A DNA stretch of 64,000 bases from Bacillota bacterium (GCA_023445445.1 JAEXLD010000010.1:1-64000), one strand, 5' to 3'; numbered from the stretch's first letter, positions 40,868-50,932 are shown. Program-made: numbers and translations. The notes: generated by a model from the letters alone, not told the origin.

Positions 40868-43438
40868 ATGAAGAGAAAGGTTGCAACTATAGTAATTACT
40901 ATAATGATTTCAATTTTAGCCATAGTTTTTTATCTTAATAGGAATTATAAAATAGATAGTATTTCAGAGGGAATAAATATAGTTAAAAAGAAAAAGTATG
41001 ATGCATCTTATGAGATTGAAGAGGCAAAAAAAATATATGACATTAATAAGAAGGCTCAAATCATTGAAAATATTAATACAGATTCAAATTCTATTGCTTT
41101 AACCTTTGACGGATTAAGTGATAAAGAAACTACTTTTCAAATATTAGATTTATTAAATAGGTATAAACTAAAAGCAACTTTTTTTGTTACTGGAGTAGAG
41201 GCATCTGAAGATTCTAGCATAATTGATAGAATAATAAAAGAAGGCCATACAATTGGTAGCGGAACTCTTTATGGAAGAAAGGAAATGCAAAACTTATCAA
41301 AGGATGATTTAATTTCAGACTTTGCTAGTGCTAATAAAATATTAAAGGATAAAACAGGGAGTAGTATAAGCTTATTAAAATGTAATTCAACAGAATATAG
41401 TAATGAAGTACTAGCTTCTGCTTATGCTGTAGGACATGAATATGTTGTAAGCCCAGATGCTTATTTAAGCTATCAAAGCTTTAAAAATTATGAAGAAGTT
41501 TCTGGATATATAAAGAAATTATCAAAGGGTAATATATTAGCAATAAAATTGCAAGGTGTTTTAGATGATTATGAATACAATAAATCAAAGGAAAATGAAA
41601 AGGAATTATCAGATAGAAAAGTTAATGTAAATAAATTAGAAAAAGAAGAAGAGACCTTAGAAGTAGAAGAAGTAAATATATTAAATATAGTAGAGTGGAT
41701 TTTAAAAGCTATTAATGATTCTGGAATAGAAGTAGTTGAAATTAATAAATTACAAGAACTAAATAATAAGTTTGAAAAACCTATAACTTCTAATGACTGG
41801 TTTATTTCTTATGATAATACTGTATCAGATACTTTAAATGAAGATACTTCAAATGAAGATAATTTAGGTTATGAGATTAATTTTAATGAATTAATAGAAA
41901 GTAATAAGAAGAAGCTTTCGCCAATTGTTTCAAGATTTCTTACAACTGAAGAATCTGTAACTTATACCTTTAGAGGATTAAGTAATGAAAAGGTCCTAGA
42001 TAATGTTTTAGAAAGTCTTAAAAAATATAATGCTAAAGGAACCTTCTTTGTTACAAAGGAAGAAATTCAAAAGTATCCAGAGAGAATAAGCAAGATAATT
42101 GAAGCTAGCCATGAAATAGGTAATGGAGGGGTAACCTCTAATTCTACAATTTTAAATAAAAGTACAGAAGATATATGTAAGGAAATTTATGAAGTAGACA
42201 AGTTGTTGAAGGAAAATGGAATTTCAACTAATGCATATATGGCTGGATATGGTTATTCAAACTCAAATATTCAAGAAGCAGTATCTACAATTAAACAAAT
42301 TAATGGTCTTGGAGGTTACGAGCTAATAACTTATACAAAGGCACCTATTTTAGGGAAGTATAAGGGTATGAGTGCAGAAGAAATTATTAGTGAACATTTT
42401 AATGTGAATTCCTATGTTTCATTAAGTAAGGGAGAAGTTGTCTACTTCAGATTAGATTCAGATATATTTACTGATGAAAATGAACTTGCAAAGCTTATAG
42501 AGATACTAACAGAAAATTATGTTAAGAATGGATATGCTCATAGATATGTTGAAGAAACAGGTTCTTATACTTTAACTACTGTTCCATTAAATTACAGGGT
42601 AGTTTCAATAAAAAATATTCAAAATACTAGTGAAAGTATAAATGGATATGGAAGATATGATATTGTATCTTACTATAATCCACTAGTACACACAACTTAT
42701 GATAAGGCTCTAGAGTTAATGAAAACCAATTATATTGGGAATAAGAATTCACCCTTATTAAATTTTGATGAAGAGGAAATAAAATATCTTGATACCACTG
42801 GAACTATAAATACTAATGGAGAAGATGTAATATTCTTTACTTTTGATGATTGGGGTGGAGATCCTATTATTAATGGAATACTAGATGTTTTAAATAAGCA
42901 TAATGCAAAGGCTTCATTTTTTATAATATCAAGATATTCAGATTTAGAAAGTGGTATATCTAATATTAATCCTAATTTACTTAGAACAATTGCATTAAAT
43001 GGCCATGATATAGGTAGTCATACTCATAATCATGAAATATTAGGCACTAATGAAGAAGAATTAGAGTGGTCATTAACTAAATCATATAATTCAATGGCTA
43101 GTATTATAGGAGATTTGAATTCTTTAAGACCTTATTTTAGACCACCAACACTATATATTGAAAAGGGTGGATTAACATCTGTATTTGAAAGTGGATATAA
43201 ATACTCAATAAGTGGTAATATTTCTACTCATGATTATGAAAGCAGCTCTTCAGATAAGATAGTTAACAGTATTCAGTCACAACTAGTAGAGGGAGTAGGG
43301 AATGTAATAGTAATGCATATTAATAATCAAAGCTATTATACTGCAGAAGCCTTAGATAAGTTTCTTACAAATAATGAGAACGGAGTTTATGGTAAAAAAT
43401 ATAAAATTGCCAAATTAAGTGATTATTTATCTAAGTAA
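40868..43438 (+). CDS. Membrane-anchored triple NodB-domain polysaccharide deacetylase, copy 2
   Basis: 856 residues, same order of parts as copy 1: a membrane segment (about 5-22) and three NodB-like domains. Domain 1 keeps more of the motif (LTFDGLSDK) but the second motif is HTIGSGT, without H-x3-H. Domain 2 has YTFRGLSNE and HEIGNGG. Domain 3 is complete: TFDD at 658-661, H718 and H722 in GSHTHNH, RPP, and VMHINN. The linker after domain 1 is acidic and Asn-rich and lacks the Lys/Glu repeat of copy 1. Domain 3 and its approach (GEDVIFFTFDDWGGDPIING) are nearly identical between copies, the rest more diverged. Role as for copy 1. Confidence 0.87.
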   Translation: MKRKVATIVITIMISILAIVFYLNRNYKIDSISEGINIVKKKKYDASYEIEEAKKIYDINKKAQIIENINTDSNSIALTFDGLSDKETTFQILDLLNRYKLKATFFVTGVEASEDSSIIDRIIKEGHTIGSGTLYGRKEMQNLSKDDLISDFASANKILKDKTGSSISLLKCNSTEYSNEVLASAYAVGHEYVVSPDAYLSYQSFKNYEEVSGYIKKLSKGNILAIKLQGVLDDYEYNKSKENEKELSDRKVNVNKLEKEEETLEVEEVNILNIVEWILKAINDSGIEVVEINKLQELNNKFEKPITSNDWFISYDNTVSDTLNEDTSNEDNLGYEINFNELIESNKKKLSPIVSRFLTTEESVTYTFRGLSNEKVLDNVLESLKKYNAKGTFFVTKEEIQKYPERISKIIEASHEIGNGGVTSNSTILNKSTEDICKEIYEVDKLLKENGISTNAYMAGYGYSNSNIQEAVSTIKQINGLGGYELITYTKAPILGKYKGMSAEEIISEHFNVNSYVSLSKGEVVYFRLDSDIFTDENELAKLIEILTENYVKNGYAHRYVEETGSYTLTTVPLNYRVVSIKNIQNTSESINGYGRYDIVSYYNPLVHTTYDKALELMKTNYIGNKNSPLLNFDEEEIKYLDTTGTINTNGEDVIFFTFDDWGGDPIINGILDVLNKHNAKASFFIISRYSDLESGISNINPNLLRTIALNGHDIGSHTHNHEILGTNEEELEWSLTKSYNSMASIIGDLNSLRPYFRPPTLYIEKGGLTSVFESGYKYSISGNISTHDYESSSSDKIVNSIQSQLVEGVGNVIVMHINNQSYYTAEALDKFLTNNENGVYGKKYKIAKLSDYLSK

Positions 43439-43465
43439 AGTCTTTTATAATAGGGAGGAATAATA

Positions 43466-45337
43466 TTGAAACTAAAAGATAAATATTATAAGAAAAAAAA
43501 CAAAGATTATGAAGACATTTTACTAGTACCAGAAGAAGATAGAAGAATCTTATCTAATGTTCCAGATAAAGAGGGTATAAGAAGTGGAATTGATCGTAGG
43601 GGTAAGAAGGTATTAGAGCGTAATAAAGATAAAGAAACAGCATTTATAGAAGGGAATAAAGCTGGAATTAGATATATTACAGAAATTGATGTAAAAGTGA
43701 AGTGTAAGACTTCTAAAACAGAAGAGGTATTTGTAGTTAAATCTAGAGATATATCAACTACTGGAATGCTAATTAAACTAGATAATAATAAAGAGTTAGA
43801 CTTAATTGAAAAAGCAGAGGAAATAACCTTACAATTTAAAATACTTCCAGGTTCAATGCCAGAAGGCTATGAAATGAAAGTTAAAATAAAGGGTAAAAAG
43901 GTAAGGAATAAAATTGATGAGAATGGAAATATATTATGTGGAATAGAATTTCTAGAAACCTTATCAGAGTATTCAAATAGAACAAAGGATAGGTATTTCT
44001 TAGTTTTATCAAGTTTATCATTACTATTTATAAGCTTGTTTATAATATTAATGAGAGTAGAAAGTGTAATTTATTTTAAATTTAATAAGATTATGTATTT
44101 ATATAGTATTATAGCAGCAGTATTTTTATTAAGTAGATATTTATTTGGTGCATTATATAAGCCTGTACCCTTAGATACTAAATATACTCCAGGAGTAACT
44201 ATTGTAATTCCTTGTTTTAATGAAGAACAGTGGATAAAAAGGACAATTATTAGTTGTGTAAATCAAAACTATCCTATTGATAAACTAGAAGTAATAATAG
44301 TAGATGATTGTTCAAATGATAAATCTGTAGAGAAAATTAAGGAAGTAATAGAAGAATTAAAAAAGGAAAAGAGATTTGAGTTAGATAAAAGATTAAGTTA
44401 TTATGTCCAGGAAAAAAATGCAGGGAAAAGAGAAGCCCTTTGTACAGGAGTCCTTAATGCAAAGCATGACTTAGTAGTTTTCGTTGATTCAGATAGCTTC
44501 TTAGATCCCTTTGCAATTATTAATTTAGTTCAACCCTTTAAGGATCCTAAAATGGGGGGAGTAGCTGGTAGAACTGATGTAGCCAATACCTACACTAATG
44601 CATTAACTAAAATGCAATCAGTTAGATATTATATAGCCTTTAGAATAATGAAGGCAGCAGAAGGATACTTCGATACTGTTACATGTTTATCAGGTCCTCT
44701 TTCTTGCTATAGAAAGCAAATTATAATGGATAATATGGAGCTATGGAGAAACCAAAAGTTCTTAGGGCAACCAGCTACTTTTGGAGATGATAGAGCAATG
44801 ACTAACTTTGTTTTAAGTAAGCATAGAACAGGCTATCAAGATACTGCCTTTTGCTCTACTATAGTGCCTAATAAGTATAAGGTGTTTTTAAAGCAACAGA
44901 TGAGATGGAAAAGATCTTGGATTAGAGAGTCAATTATTTCAGGAAAGTTTATGTGGAGAAAGGAACCCTTTGCTGCTGTACTTTTTTATATTGGACTATT
45001 AGTTCCAATATTAGCACCAATTGTAGTTGGCTATAACCTTCTTTATATTCCATTAGTTCAAAGAACTTTTCCCACAACCTTTGTAGTTGGATTATTAATG
45101 ATGGCATTAATGATGAGCTTTGCACAGATGCTTTTAAGAAAAAGTACAACCTGGATATTTGGAATGCTCTTCTGTATATTTTATGAATCAGTACTACTTT
45201 GGCAAATGCCAATTGCATGGGTAACCTTTTGGAAATCTACATGGGGAACAAGAATGACTCCAAGTGATATAGAAGAAGAAAGAAAAAAAGCAATGGCTAA
45301 AAGAAGAAAAATAGGAGGAAGTATAAATGAAGCGTAA
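43466..45337 (+). CDS. PilZ domain fused to hyaluronan-synthase/NodC-like family 2 glycosyltransferase, copy 2
   Basis: 623 residues from a TTG start with the strong site AGGGAGG. Domain order is as in copy 1: Arg-rich approach (EEDRRILSNVPDKEGIR), PilZ domain with DISTTG at 95-100 and KAGIR in place of RxxxR, two membrane helices, GT2 catalytic domain (VVDD-type first Asp motif as IVDDCSNDKS, DSD, CLSGPLSCYRK, GDDRAMTN, QQMRWKRSWIRES) and C-terminal membrane helices with LLVPILAPIVVGYN. The catalytic domains of the two copies are far more alike than the PilZ tails or C-termini. Whether both make the same polymer or differ in acceptor or regulation cannot be told. Confidence 0.88.
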   Translation: MKLKDKYYKKKNKDYEDILLVPEEDRRILSNVPDKEGIRSGIDRRGKKVLERNKDKETAFIEGNKAGIRYITEIDVKVKCKTSKTEEVFVVKSRDISTTGMLIKLDNNKELDLIEKAEEITLQFKILPGSMPEGYEMKVKIKGKKVRNKIDENGNILCGIEFLETLSEYSNRTKDRYFLVLSSLSLLFISLFIILMRVESVIYFKFNKIMYLYSIIAAVFLLSRYLFGALYKPVPLDTKYTPGVTIVIPCFNEEQWIKRTIISCVNQNYPIDKLEVIIVDDCSNDKSVEKIKEVIEELKKEKRFELDKRLSYYVQEKNAGKREALCTGVLNAKHDLVVFVDSDSFLDPFAIINLVQPFKDPKMGGVAGRTDVANTYTNALTKMQSVRYYIAFRIMKAAEGYFDTVTCLSGPLSCYRKQIIMDNMELWRNQKFLGQPATFGDDRAMTNFVLSKHRTGYQDTAFCSTIVPNKYKVFLKQQMRWKRSWIRESIISGKFMWRKEPFAAVLFYIGLLVPILAPIVVGYNLLYIPLVQRTFPTTFVVGLLMMALMMSFAQMLLRKSTTWIFGMLFCIFYESVLLWQMPIAWVTFWKSTWGTRMTPSDIEEERKKAMAKRRKIGGSINEA

Positions 45338-47012
45338 AGAATTTTCTCCTAAAAGGAAGGATAGAATAAAAATTGTTAGGGGTATTTTGGAAGGAATAAT
45401 ATTAATAGGATTATTAGTATTAGCTATAAAGTCAATTTTCACACTTTCAGAATATACTCCCTATGAATATAACTCCATAAATAGTGGAGAAGATAATGGT
45501 TTTATTACTATATCTTACTTTGGAGTAGATAGAAATGGAACTAATACTTTAATAAGCACTGATGCATTAGAAAATCAATTAAAGGCTTTAAAGGAAAATG
45601 GTTATGTTACTATAACTCAGCAGGATGTTTTAGATTATTATAATGAAGGAAAGAAGCTACCACCTAAAGCGTTATTATTATTATTTGAAGATGGAAGAGT
45701 AGATACAGCAATTTTCTCTGAAAAAATAATGGAGAAATATAATTTTAAAGCTACAATGCTAACTTATGCTGATAAGCTTTCAAAAAAGGACTCTAAGCTT
45801 TTAAAAGGAAAGGACTTAAAAAAGCTAGTAGACAGCACATATTGGGAATTAGGGACGAATGGATATAGATTAGAATATATAAATGTTTTTGATAATGATG
45901 ATAATTACTTAGGGGAATTAACAACAGATGAATTTATAAAAGCATCAAATACAATTAAAAGAAAATATAATCATTATTTAATGGATTATATTAGAGATGA
46001 AAATAGTATTCCAAAGGAAACTTATAGTGAAATGAAGTCTCGTATAGAATATGACTATACAAAGCTACATGAAATTTATAATGATGAAATAGGAACTTCA
46101 CCTAACCTATATGCTCTTATGAATTCTAATGCAGGTAAGTTTGGAATAAATGACAAGGTTAGTGATATTAATGAAATGTGTATTAAGAAGCTTTTTACTA
46201 TGAATATTAATAGAGAAGGTTCTTCATTAAATACACAGGATAATTCAATTTATGATTTAACAAGAATACAGCCTCAGGCCTATTGGTCAACTAATCATTT
46301 ATTAATGAAAATATTTGATGATACAAAGAATAGTATGGATTTTGTTATAGGTAATGAAGAAAAAGCAAAGGATTTTGAAATAATAAATGGTGAAGTAGAG
46401 TTTAAAGATGATACAATAATTCTTACATCATTACCAGAATATAAGGGAACTATTAAGCTAAAAGATAGTGAAGACTGTAAAGATGTTAATTTATCTGTAG
46501 AGCTTAATGGTAATATAATAGGATCTCAAGCTATTTATCTTAGAGCAAGTGAAGACTTAAAAAGTAATTTAAAGTTTAGAATTATTAATAATATTATTGA
46601 AGTAACTGAAAGTATAAATGGAAAAGAAGAACTTCTTTACTCAAAGGATTTAAGTGGTGACAGAGATATTAAGGATATTAATATTAGTGAACCAGGAAGT
46701 AAAAAGGTTAATTTACAGTTAAGTGATAATATGCTTAATGTTACTTTGGATGGGGAAGTAATTGTACAAGGATTAGAAGTAAATAGCAGAGAAGGAGGAA
46801 GTATTTTACTAGAATCATCTTGGGGAGAAGATGTAGATAGTGAAATAAAGCCTTCAGATAATATTTATGATGGAATATTTAAAAATCTAAAAGTAACAAG
46901 CCTAGATAATACAGTTATATATGATTCATCTTTAAAGGGATTTGAACTTATTAAGTACAATGGAAAGAAATATTTAATGAATGTTATAAATTGGTTTATA
47001 ACTAACTTATAA
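45327..47012 (+). CDS. Membrane-anchored degenerate PgaB/IcaB-like deacetylase with C-terminal beta domain, copy 2
   Basis: 561 residues, ATG start inside the end of the synthase gene (11-base overlap) after ATAGGAGGAAG. Same parts as copy 1: membrane segment about 22-40, deacetylase-like fold with GFITISYFGVDRNGTNTLIS and ALLLLFEDGRVDTAIF, missing His pair (WELGTNGYRLEYIN is unchanged between copies), then a beta-rich C-terminal region with GSQAIYLRASEDLKSNLKF and SILLESSWGED. That both copies keep exactly the same altered motif argues it is a selected feature rather than decay. Confidence 0.75.
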   Translation: MKRKEFSPKRKDRIKIVRGILEGIILIGLLVLAIKSIFTLSEYTPYEYNSINSGEDNGFITISYFGVDRNGTNTLISTDALENQLKALKENGYVTITQQDVLDYYNEGKKLPPKALLLLFEDGRVDTAIFSEKIMEKYNFKATMLTYADKLSKKDSKLLKGKDLKKLVDSTYWELGTNGYRLEYINVFDNDDNYLGELTTDEFIKASNTIKRKYNHYLMDYIRDENSIPKETYSEMKSRIEYDYTKLHEIYNDEIGTSPNLYALMNSNAGKFGINDKVSDINEMCIKKLFTMNINREGSSLNTQDNSIYDLTRIQPQAYWSTNHLLMKIFDDTKNSMDFVIGNEEKAKDFEIINGEVEFKDDTIILTSLPEYKGTIKLKDSEDCKDVNLSVELNGNIIGSQAIYLRASEDLKSNLKFRIINNIIEVTESINGKEELLYSKDLSGDRDIKDINISEPGSKKVNLQLSDNMLNVTLDGEVIVQGLEVNSREGGSILLESSWGEDVDSEIKPSDNIYDGIFKNLKVTSLDNTVIYDSSLKGFELIKYNGKKYLMNVINWFITNL

Positions 47013-47023
47013 GAAGAGGGATT

Positions 47024-48079
47024 ATGATTAAAAATAACAAAAAAATATTTATTTTTGCTATTATTTTCTTAATAATAGTAGTATTTATATTTAAGTTAAT
47101 ACATACTAATAAAAATCTTAAAGAAAGCAATATAATTACAGAGGATGAAAATTCTTTGTTTGGAGAATTAAATAGCTTATCTTCTTGGGTTACATATTGG
47201 GATTTAGATGTTGATGATGAAATAATGGAACTAGAAAACAAATTAGACAGTCTTTCATATTTTGCTGCTTATTTTAATAACAATAATGAGATTGTGTTAC
47301 CTGAAAAATTATTAACCTACTATAATAATACAAATTTATATAAGTTCAAAAAATATATTTCCATTGTAAATGATATAGTTTATGATGATGGAACTTCCTC
47401 TGTAAAGAATAAAGAAGTATTAAGTAAAGTTTTAAGTGATGATACAGCTAGAAGAAATCATATTAAAGAAATAATAGACTTAGCTAAGAAATATGATTTT
47501 GATGGAGTAGAAATTGATTATGAGCAAATTAAAGAAGATATAAGTCTATGGAAGGATTTTTTGTTGTTTATAAAAGATTTGTATAGTGAGGCAACCTTTA
47601 ATAATTTAGAATTAAGAGTACTTCTTGAACCAAATGCACCTATAGATAAATTAGAATTTGTAGAAGGCCCTACTTATGTAATGATGTGTTATAACTTGCA
47701 TGGAGCCTTTAGTGGACCAGGGGAAAAGGCTAATGAAAAGTTTATAAAAGACCTAATGGAAAAGATGAAAAAAATAAATAGTAATAAAGCTTTTGCTATA
47801 CCAACAGGGGGATTCCAATGGTCAGAAGATGGGAAAACTAAGGCAGTATCAGAATTAGAAGTAAATAAGATAAAGAAACAATATAATGTAGAGTTAAAAA
47901 GAGATGATAAAAGTAAGTATTTATACTTTAATTATACTGATGAAAATAAAGTTAAACATGAAGTATGGTATGCAGATAATGTGACCTTAAAAGATTTATA
48001 TATACCTATAAATCAATGGGGATATGAAGTAAATCTTTGGAGATTAGGTGGAAATTTATTTGAAAATACTAATAGATAA
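47024..48079 (+). CDS. Membrane-anchored GH18-like protein, copy 2
   Basis: 351 residues; membrane segment about 7-24 and GH18-like barrel. The signature is FDGVEIDYEQI with catalytic Glu at 167. Also seen are YVMMCYNLHGAFSGPG, AIPTGGFQWSEDGKTKAVSE and the end NLWRLGGNLFE. It begins 11 bases after the upstream gene with AAGAGGG. The spacer between membrane segment and barrel is shorter than in copy 1, which has an extra Asn/Thr-rich run. It is the last gene of operon copy 2. Confidence 0.8.
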   Translation: MIKNNKKIFIFAIIFLIIVVFIFKLIHTNKNLKESNIITEDENSLFGELNSLSSWVTYWDLDVDDEIMELENKLDSLSYFAAYFNNNNEIVLPEKLLTYYNNTNLYKFKKYISIVNDIVYDDGTSSVKNKEVLSKVLSDDTARRNHIKEIIDLAKKYDFDGVEIDYEQIKEDISLWKDFLLFIKDLYSEATFNNLELRVLLEPNAPIDKLEFVEGPTYVMMCYNLHGAFSGPGEKANEKFIKDLMEKMKKINSNKAFAIPTGGFQWSEDGKTKAVSELEVNKIKKQYNVELKRDDKSKYLYFNYTDENKVKHEVWYADNVTLKDLYIPINQWGYEVNLWRLGGNLFENTNR

Positions 48080-48113
48080 GAGTTAAAAATAGGTACTCTT
48101 ATCTATTTTTTTA
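48071..48113 (+). terminator. Terminator of exopolysaccharide operon copy 2
   Basis: A 13-bp stem AATAGATAAGAGT / ACTCTTATCTATT followed by T bases; the stop codon of the GH18-like gene is inside the left arm. The next 210 bases to the following gene are AT-rich with no clear signal. Confidence 0.9.
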
Positions 48114-48327
48114 TATATGAGAAAACAGGTTGTAAATGTTTTTATATGTGGTTCTACTAAATTTTAGAAAAAATGATATAATTATGATAACGATATGTTA
48201 CATGAATAAAACAAATTATAAAAAAATCATAATTGTTTTATTAGATTATAAAAATAAGTCTTTGATATAAAATTATTGTAAAATTATATTAACTAGTTAG
48301 AAGTTAATTAGGTAGGAGGAATTTAGT

Positions 48328-48561
48328 ATGTATAAAGTAGAAATTAATGGAGTTCAAATGAAATTTATAAGGGAATTTTTTGATAATTATCAAGATGAAA
48401 AGGTTAAACTAACTGTTTTAGATGATAAAAACAGAATTAAAATAGTGTATTCTGCTGAAACCGATTTATCAGCTGGAGATTTAGAAAAGCATTTAAAGAA
48501 TGAATTTAAAACAAAATCAGTATATGGTACAAGCCTTTACTACACATTACATGTAAAATAG
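48328..48561 (+). CDS. Small protein, unknown
   Basis: 77 residues: MYKVEINGVQMKFIREFFDN, then a mixed alpha/beta pattern with VKLTVLDDKNRIKIVYS and the end SVYGTSLYYTLHVK. No membrane segment, signal or known motif. It has a very good ribosome site (GTAGGAGGAA). It lies between the exopolysaccharide operon and the first beta-glucosidase gene, 47 bases before the latter, so it may be transcribed with it. I do not recognise the family. Confidence 0.6.
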   Translation: MYKVEINGVQMKFIREFFDNYQDEKVKLTVLDDKNRIKIVYSAETDLSAGDLEKHLKNEFKTKSVYGTSLYYTLHVK

Positions 48562-48608
48562 CATATTGTATTTGAAATGACTTATTTTTATAATGGGAGG
48601 AAAGTTAA

Positions 48609-50015
48609 ATGAAGTTTGCTAAGGATTTTTTATTTGGAGCAGCATCTGCCTCATATCAGGTTGAAGGGGCATGGAATGAAGATGGAAAAGGTGTATCTAA
48701 CTGGGATGTATTTTCAAAGATACCTGGAAAAACTTTTGAAGGTACTAATGGAGATGTAGCAGTAGATCATTATCATAGATATAAGGAAGATATAAAATTA
48801 ATGGCTGAAATGGGACTAGAATCTTACAGATTTTCTATTTCATGGCCAAGAATTATACCTAATGGTACTGGAGAAGTTAATCCTAAAGGATTAGAATTCT
48901 ACAATAATATTATTGATGAATGTTTAAAATATGGAATAGTTCCATTTGTAACTTTATATCATTGGGATTTACCACAGGTTTTAGAAGAAAAAGGTGGTTG
49001 GCTTAACAAAGATACAGTAGAGGCTTTTGTAAAATATGCAGAAGTTTGCTACAAAGCTTTTGGAGATAGAGTTAAGCATTGGATTACTTTTAATGAAACA
49101 GTTGTATTTTGTAGCTTAGGATATTTAGCAGGAGCACATCCACCAGCAATAGTTGGAGATGTAAATAAGTATTTCCAAGCAACTCATAATGTATTTTTAG
49201 CTCATGCAAAATCTATTGAGTTATATAAAACATTAAAGCAATATGGTGAAATTGGAATTACTCATGTATTCTCTCCAGCATTTAGCGTTGATGAAAAGGA
49301 AGAGAATATTATAGCTGCTAAGCATGCTAACGAATTAGAACTTAATTGGTATTATGATCCAATATTAAAGGGTGAATATCCTAAATATGTTGTAGATAAC
49401 CTTGCTAAGAATGGAATCAAGATAGATTGGACAGATGAAGAATTAGAAATAATTAAAAATGCTGCTGATAAAAATGATTTTATAGGATTAAATTATTATC
49501 AACCTCAAAGAGTTATGAAAAATAATTTAGAAGAAAATGTTGAAAGAAGTAGAGAGAATTCTACAGGAGCACCTGGAAATCCTTCTTTTGATGGCTTCTA
49601 TAGAACTGTAAAGATGGATGATAAAAAGTATACTAAATGGGGATGGGAAATATCACCTGAAGCATTTTTAGAAGGACTTAAAATGTTAAAAGCAAGATAT
49701 GGTGATGTTAAGATTTATGTTACAGAAAATGGATTAGGAGATGAAGATTCAATTATTGAAGGTGAAATCGTTGATATCCCTAGAATAAAATTTATTGAAA
49801 CTCATTTAGCTGCAATTAAAAATGCAATTAAAGAAGGAATTAATATAAAGGGTTATTATGCATGGTCTGTAATAGATTTATTAAGTTGGCTTAATGGATA
49901 TAAAAAACAATATGGATTCATATATGTAGACCATAATGATAATTTAAATAGAAAGAAAAAAGCCTCTTTTTATTGGTATAAAAACATAATAGAAACTAGA
50001 GGGGAATATATTTAA
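48609..50015 (+). CDS. bglA: GH1 6-phospho-beta-glucosidase/galactosidase-type enzyme
   Basis: 468 residues of glycoside hydrolase family 1. Entry motif FLFGAASASYQVEGAWNEDG, acid/base Glu in TFNE (E163) and nucleophile in YVTENGLG (E373). The loop LLSWLNGYKKQYGFIYVD has Ser in the place of the Glu that binds the free O6 in plain beta-glucosidases, plus the following Lys and Tyr; this is the phosphate-binding set of 6-phospho-beta-glycosidases such as LacG. So it most likely splits phosphorylated disaccharides brought in by a PTS. Such a PTS is encoded 4 kb downstream. Ribosome site GGGAGG precedes the ATG. Confidence 0.9.
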   Translation: MKFAKDFLFGAASASYQVEGAWNEDGKGVSNWDVFSKIPGKTFEGTNGDVAVDHYHRYKEDIKLMAEMGLESYRFSISWPRIIPNGTGEVNPKGLEFYNNIIDECLKYGIVPFVTLYHWDLPQVLEEKGGWLNKDTVEAFVKYAEVCYKAFGDRVKHWITFNETVVFCSLGYLAGAHPPAIVGDVNKYFQATHNVFLAHAKSIELYKTLKQYGEIGITHVFSPAFSVDEKEENIIAAKHANELELNWYYDPILKGEYPKYVVDNLAKNGIKIDWTDEELEIIKNAADKNDFIGLNYYQPQRVMKNNLEENVERSRENSTGAPGNPSFDGFYRTVKMDDKKYTKWGWEISPEAFLEGLKMLKARYGDVKIYVTENGLGDEDSIIEGEIVDIPRIKFIETHLAAIKNAIKEGINIKGYYAWSVIDLLSWLNGYKKQYGFIYVDHNDNLNRKKKASFYWYKNIIETRGEYI

Positions 50016-50030
50016 ATAAAATAATAATTA

Positions 50031-50068
50031 GGCTGAAATCTTTATACTATAGATTTCAGCCATTTTTT
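50031..50068 (+). terminator. Terminator after the first GH1 gene
   Basis: A 10-bp stem GGCTGAAATC / GATTTCAGCC followed by ATTTTTT. Confidence 0.9.
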
Positions 50069-50168
50069 GAATTATAATTATTGATGAGTGATGCATACAG
50101 AGAAGCTTCAAAAATAAAATGAATATTTTAAAACAACTATTCATTACTATAATTAAAGGAGATAGGAT

Positions 50169-50897
50169 ATGTTTAGTTATAATAAAATACAGAATCTAAA
50201 CGAATTAGAACTATCATTATATAACTATATTATGAAAAATAGTGAAAAGGTTATTTATATGAGAATAAGAGAATTGGCTAATGAAGCTCATGTCTCTACA
50301 ACAACTATATTAAGATTTTGTAAAAAATTGGACTGCGAAGGATTTTCAGAATTTAAAGTAAAATTTAAAATGTACTTAGAACAATCAGAAGGTAAAAGTC
50401 TAGCAGATAATACTTCTATGATAATAGATTTTTTGAAAAAAGCTCAAGGAATCGAATATAAAGAAAAAATAGATATTGTTTGCAGAGAAATAGATAAAGC
50501 AAGTACAATTATTATTGTAGGAATAGGTTTTTCAGGAATACTTTCCAAATATGCAGCTAGATATCTTTCAGCTATAGGTAAAAACGCTTTGTATATAGAT
50601 GACCCTTTTTATCCATTAAATTTCAAATATAGTGACAATTATATAACTATTGCATTTTCTGTTTCTGGAGAAACACCAACAGTTATAGAACATATAAATA
50701 GGTTAAAGAGAAAAGGCAGTAAGATAATCAGCATTACTAATAATGAAGATTCAACATTATCCAAAATATCTGATATTAATATTGGATATTACGTACAACA
50801 AGAAAAAACAGAAGATCACGACATTACAACTCAAATACCAGCATTGTATATTATAGAAACAATAGGAAGAAAGTTGTACAAGGCTAACAAGGGATAG
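50169..50897 (+). CDS. RpiR-family transcription regulator with SIS domain
   Basis: 242 residues. N-terminal helix-turn-helix of the RpiR type (MRIRELANEAHVSTTTILRF then CKKLDCEGFSEFKVKFKMYL, about 35-75). The C-terminal SIS domain (about 100-240) binds a phosphosugar: IIIVGIGFSGILSKYAARYL, and FSVSGETPTVIEHI. These regulators sense sugar phosphates and control nearby sugar genes. Placed between two 6-phospho-beta-glucosidase genes and upstream of the cellobiose PTS, it probably controls that operon. Ribosome site AAAGGAGATAGG precedes the ATG. Confidence 0.9.
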   Translation: MFSYNKIQNLNELELSLYNYIMKNSEKVIYMRIRELANEAHVSTTTILRFCKKLDCEGFSEFKVKFKMYLEQSEGKSLADNTSMIIDFLKKAQGIEYKEKIDIVCREIDKASTIIIVGIGFSGILSKYAARYLSAIGKNALYIDDPFYPLNFKYSDNYITIAFSVSGETPTVIEHINRLKRKGSKIISITNNEDSTLSKISDINIGYYVQQEKTEDHDITTQIPALYIIETIGRKLYKANKG

Positions 50898-50932
50898 AAT
50901 CAATTAAGGATAGAATTGATTCTATCCTTTTT
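50892..50932 (+). terminator. Terminator after the RpiR-family gene
   Basis: A perfect 14-bp stem GGATAGAATCAATT / AATTGATTCTATCC and a T run. The stop codon lies inside the left arm. Confidence 0.9.

Noticed and set aside
48566..48594. TTGTAT-17-TATAAT promoter-like sequence just before the first GH1 gene
   Set aside because: Transcription would start near 48601, after the ribosome site GGGAGG, leaving a leaderless message. Chance match in AT-rich DNA is more likely.
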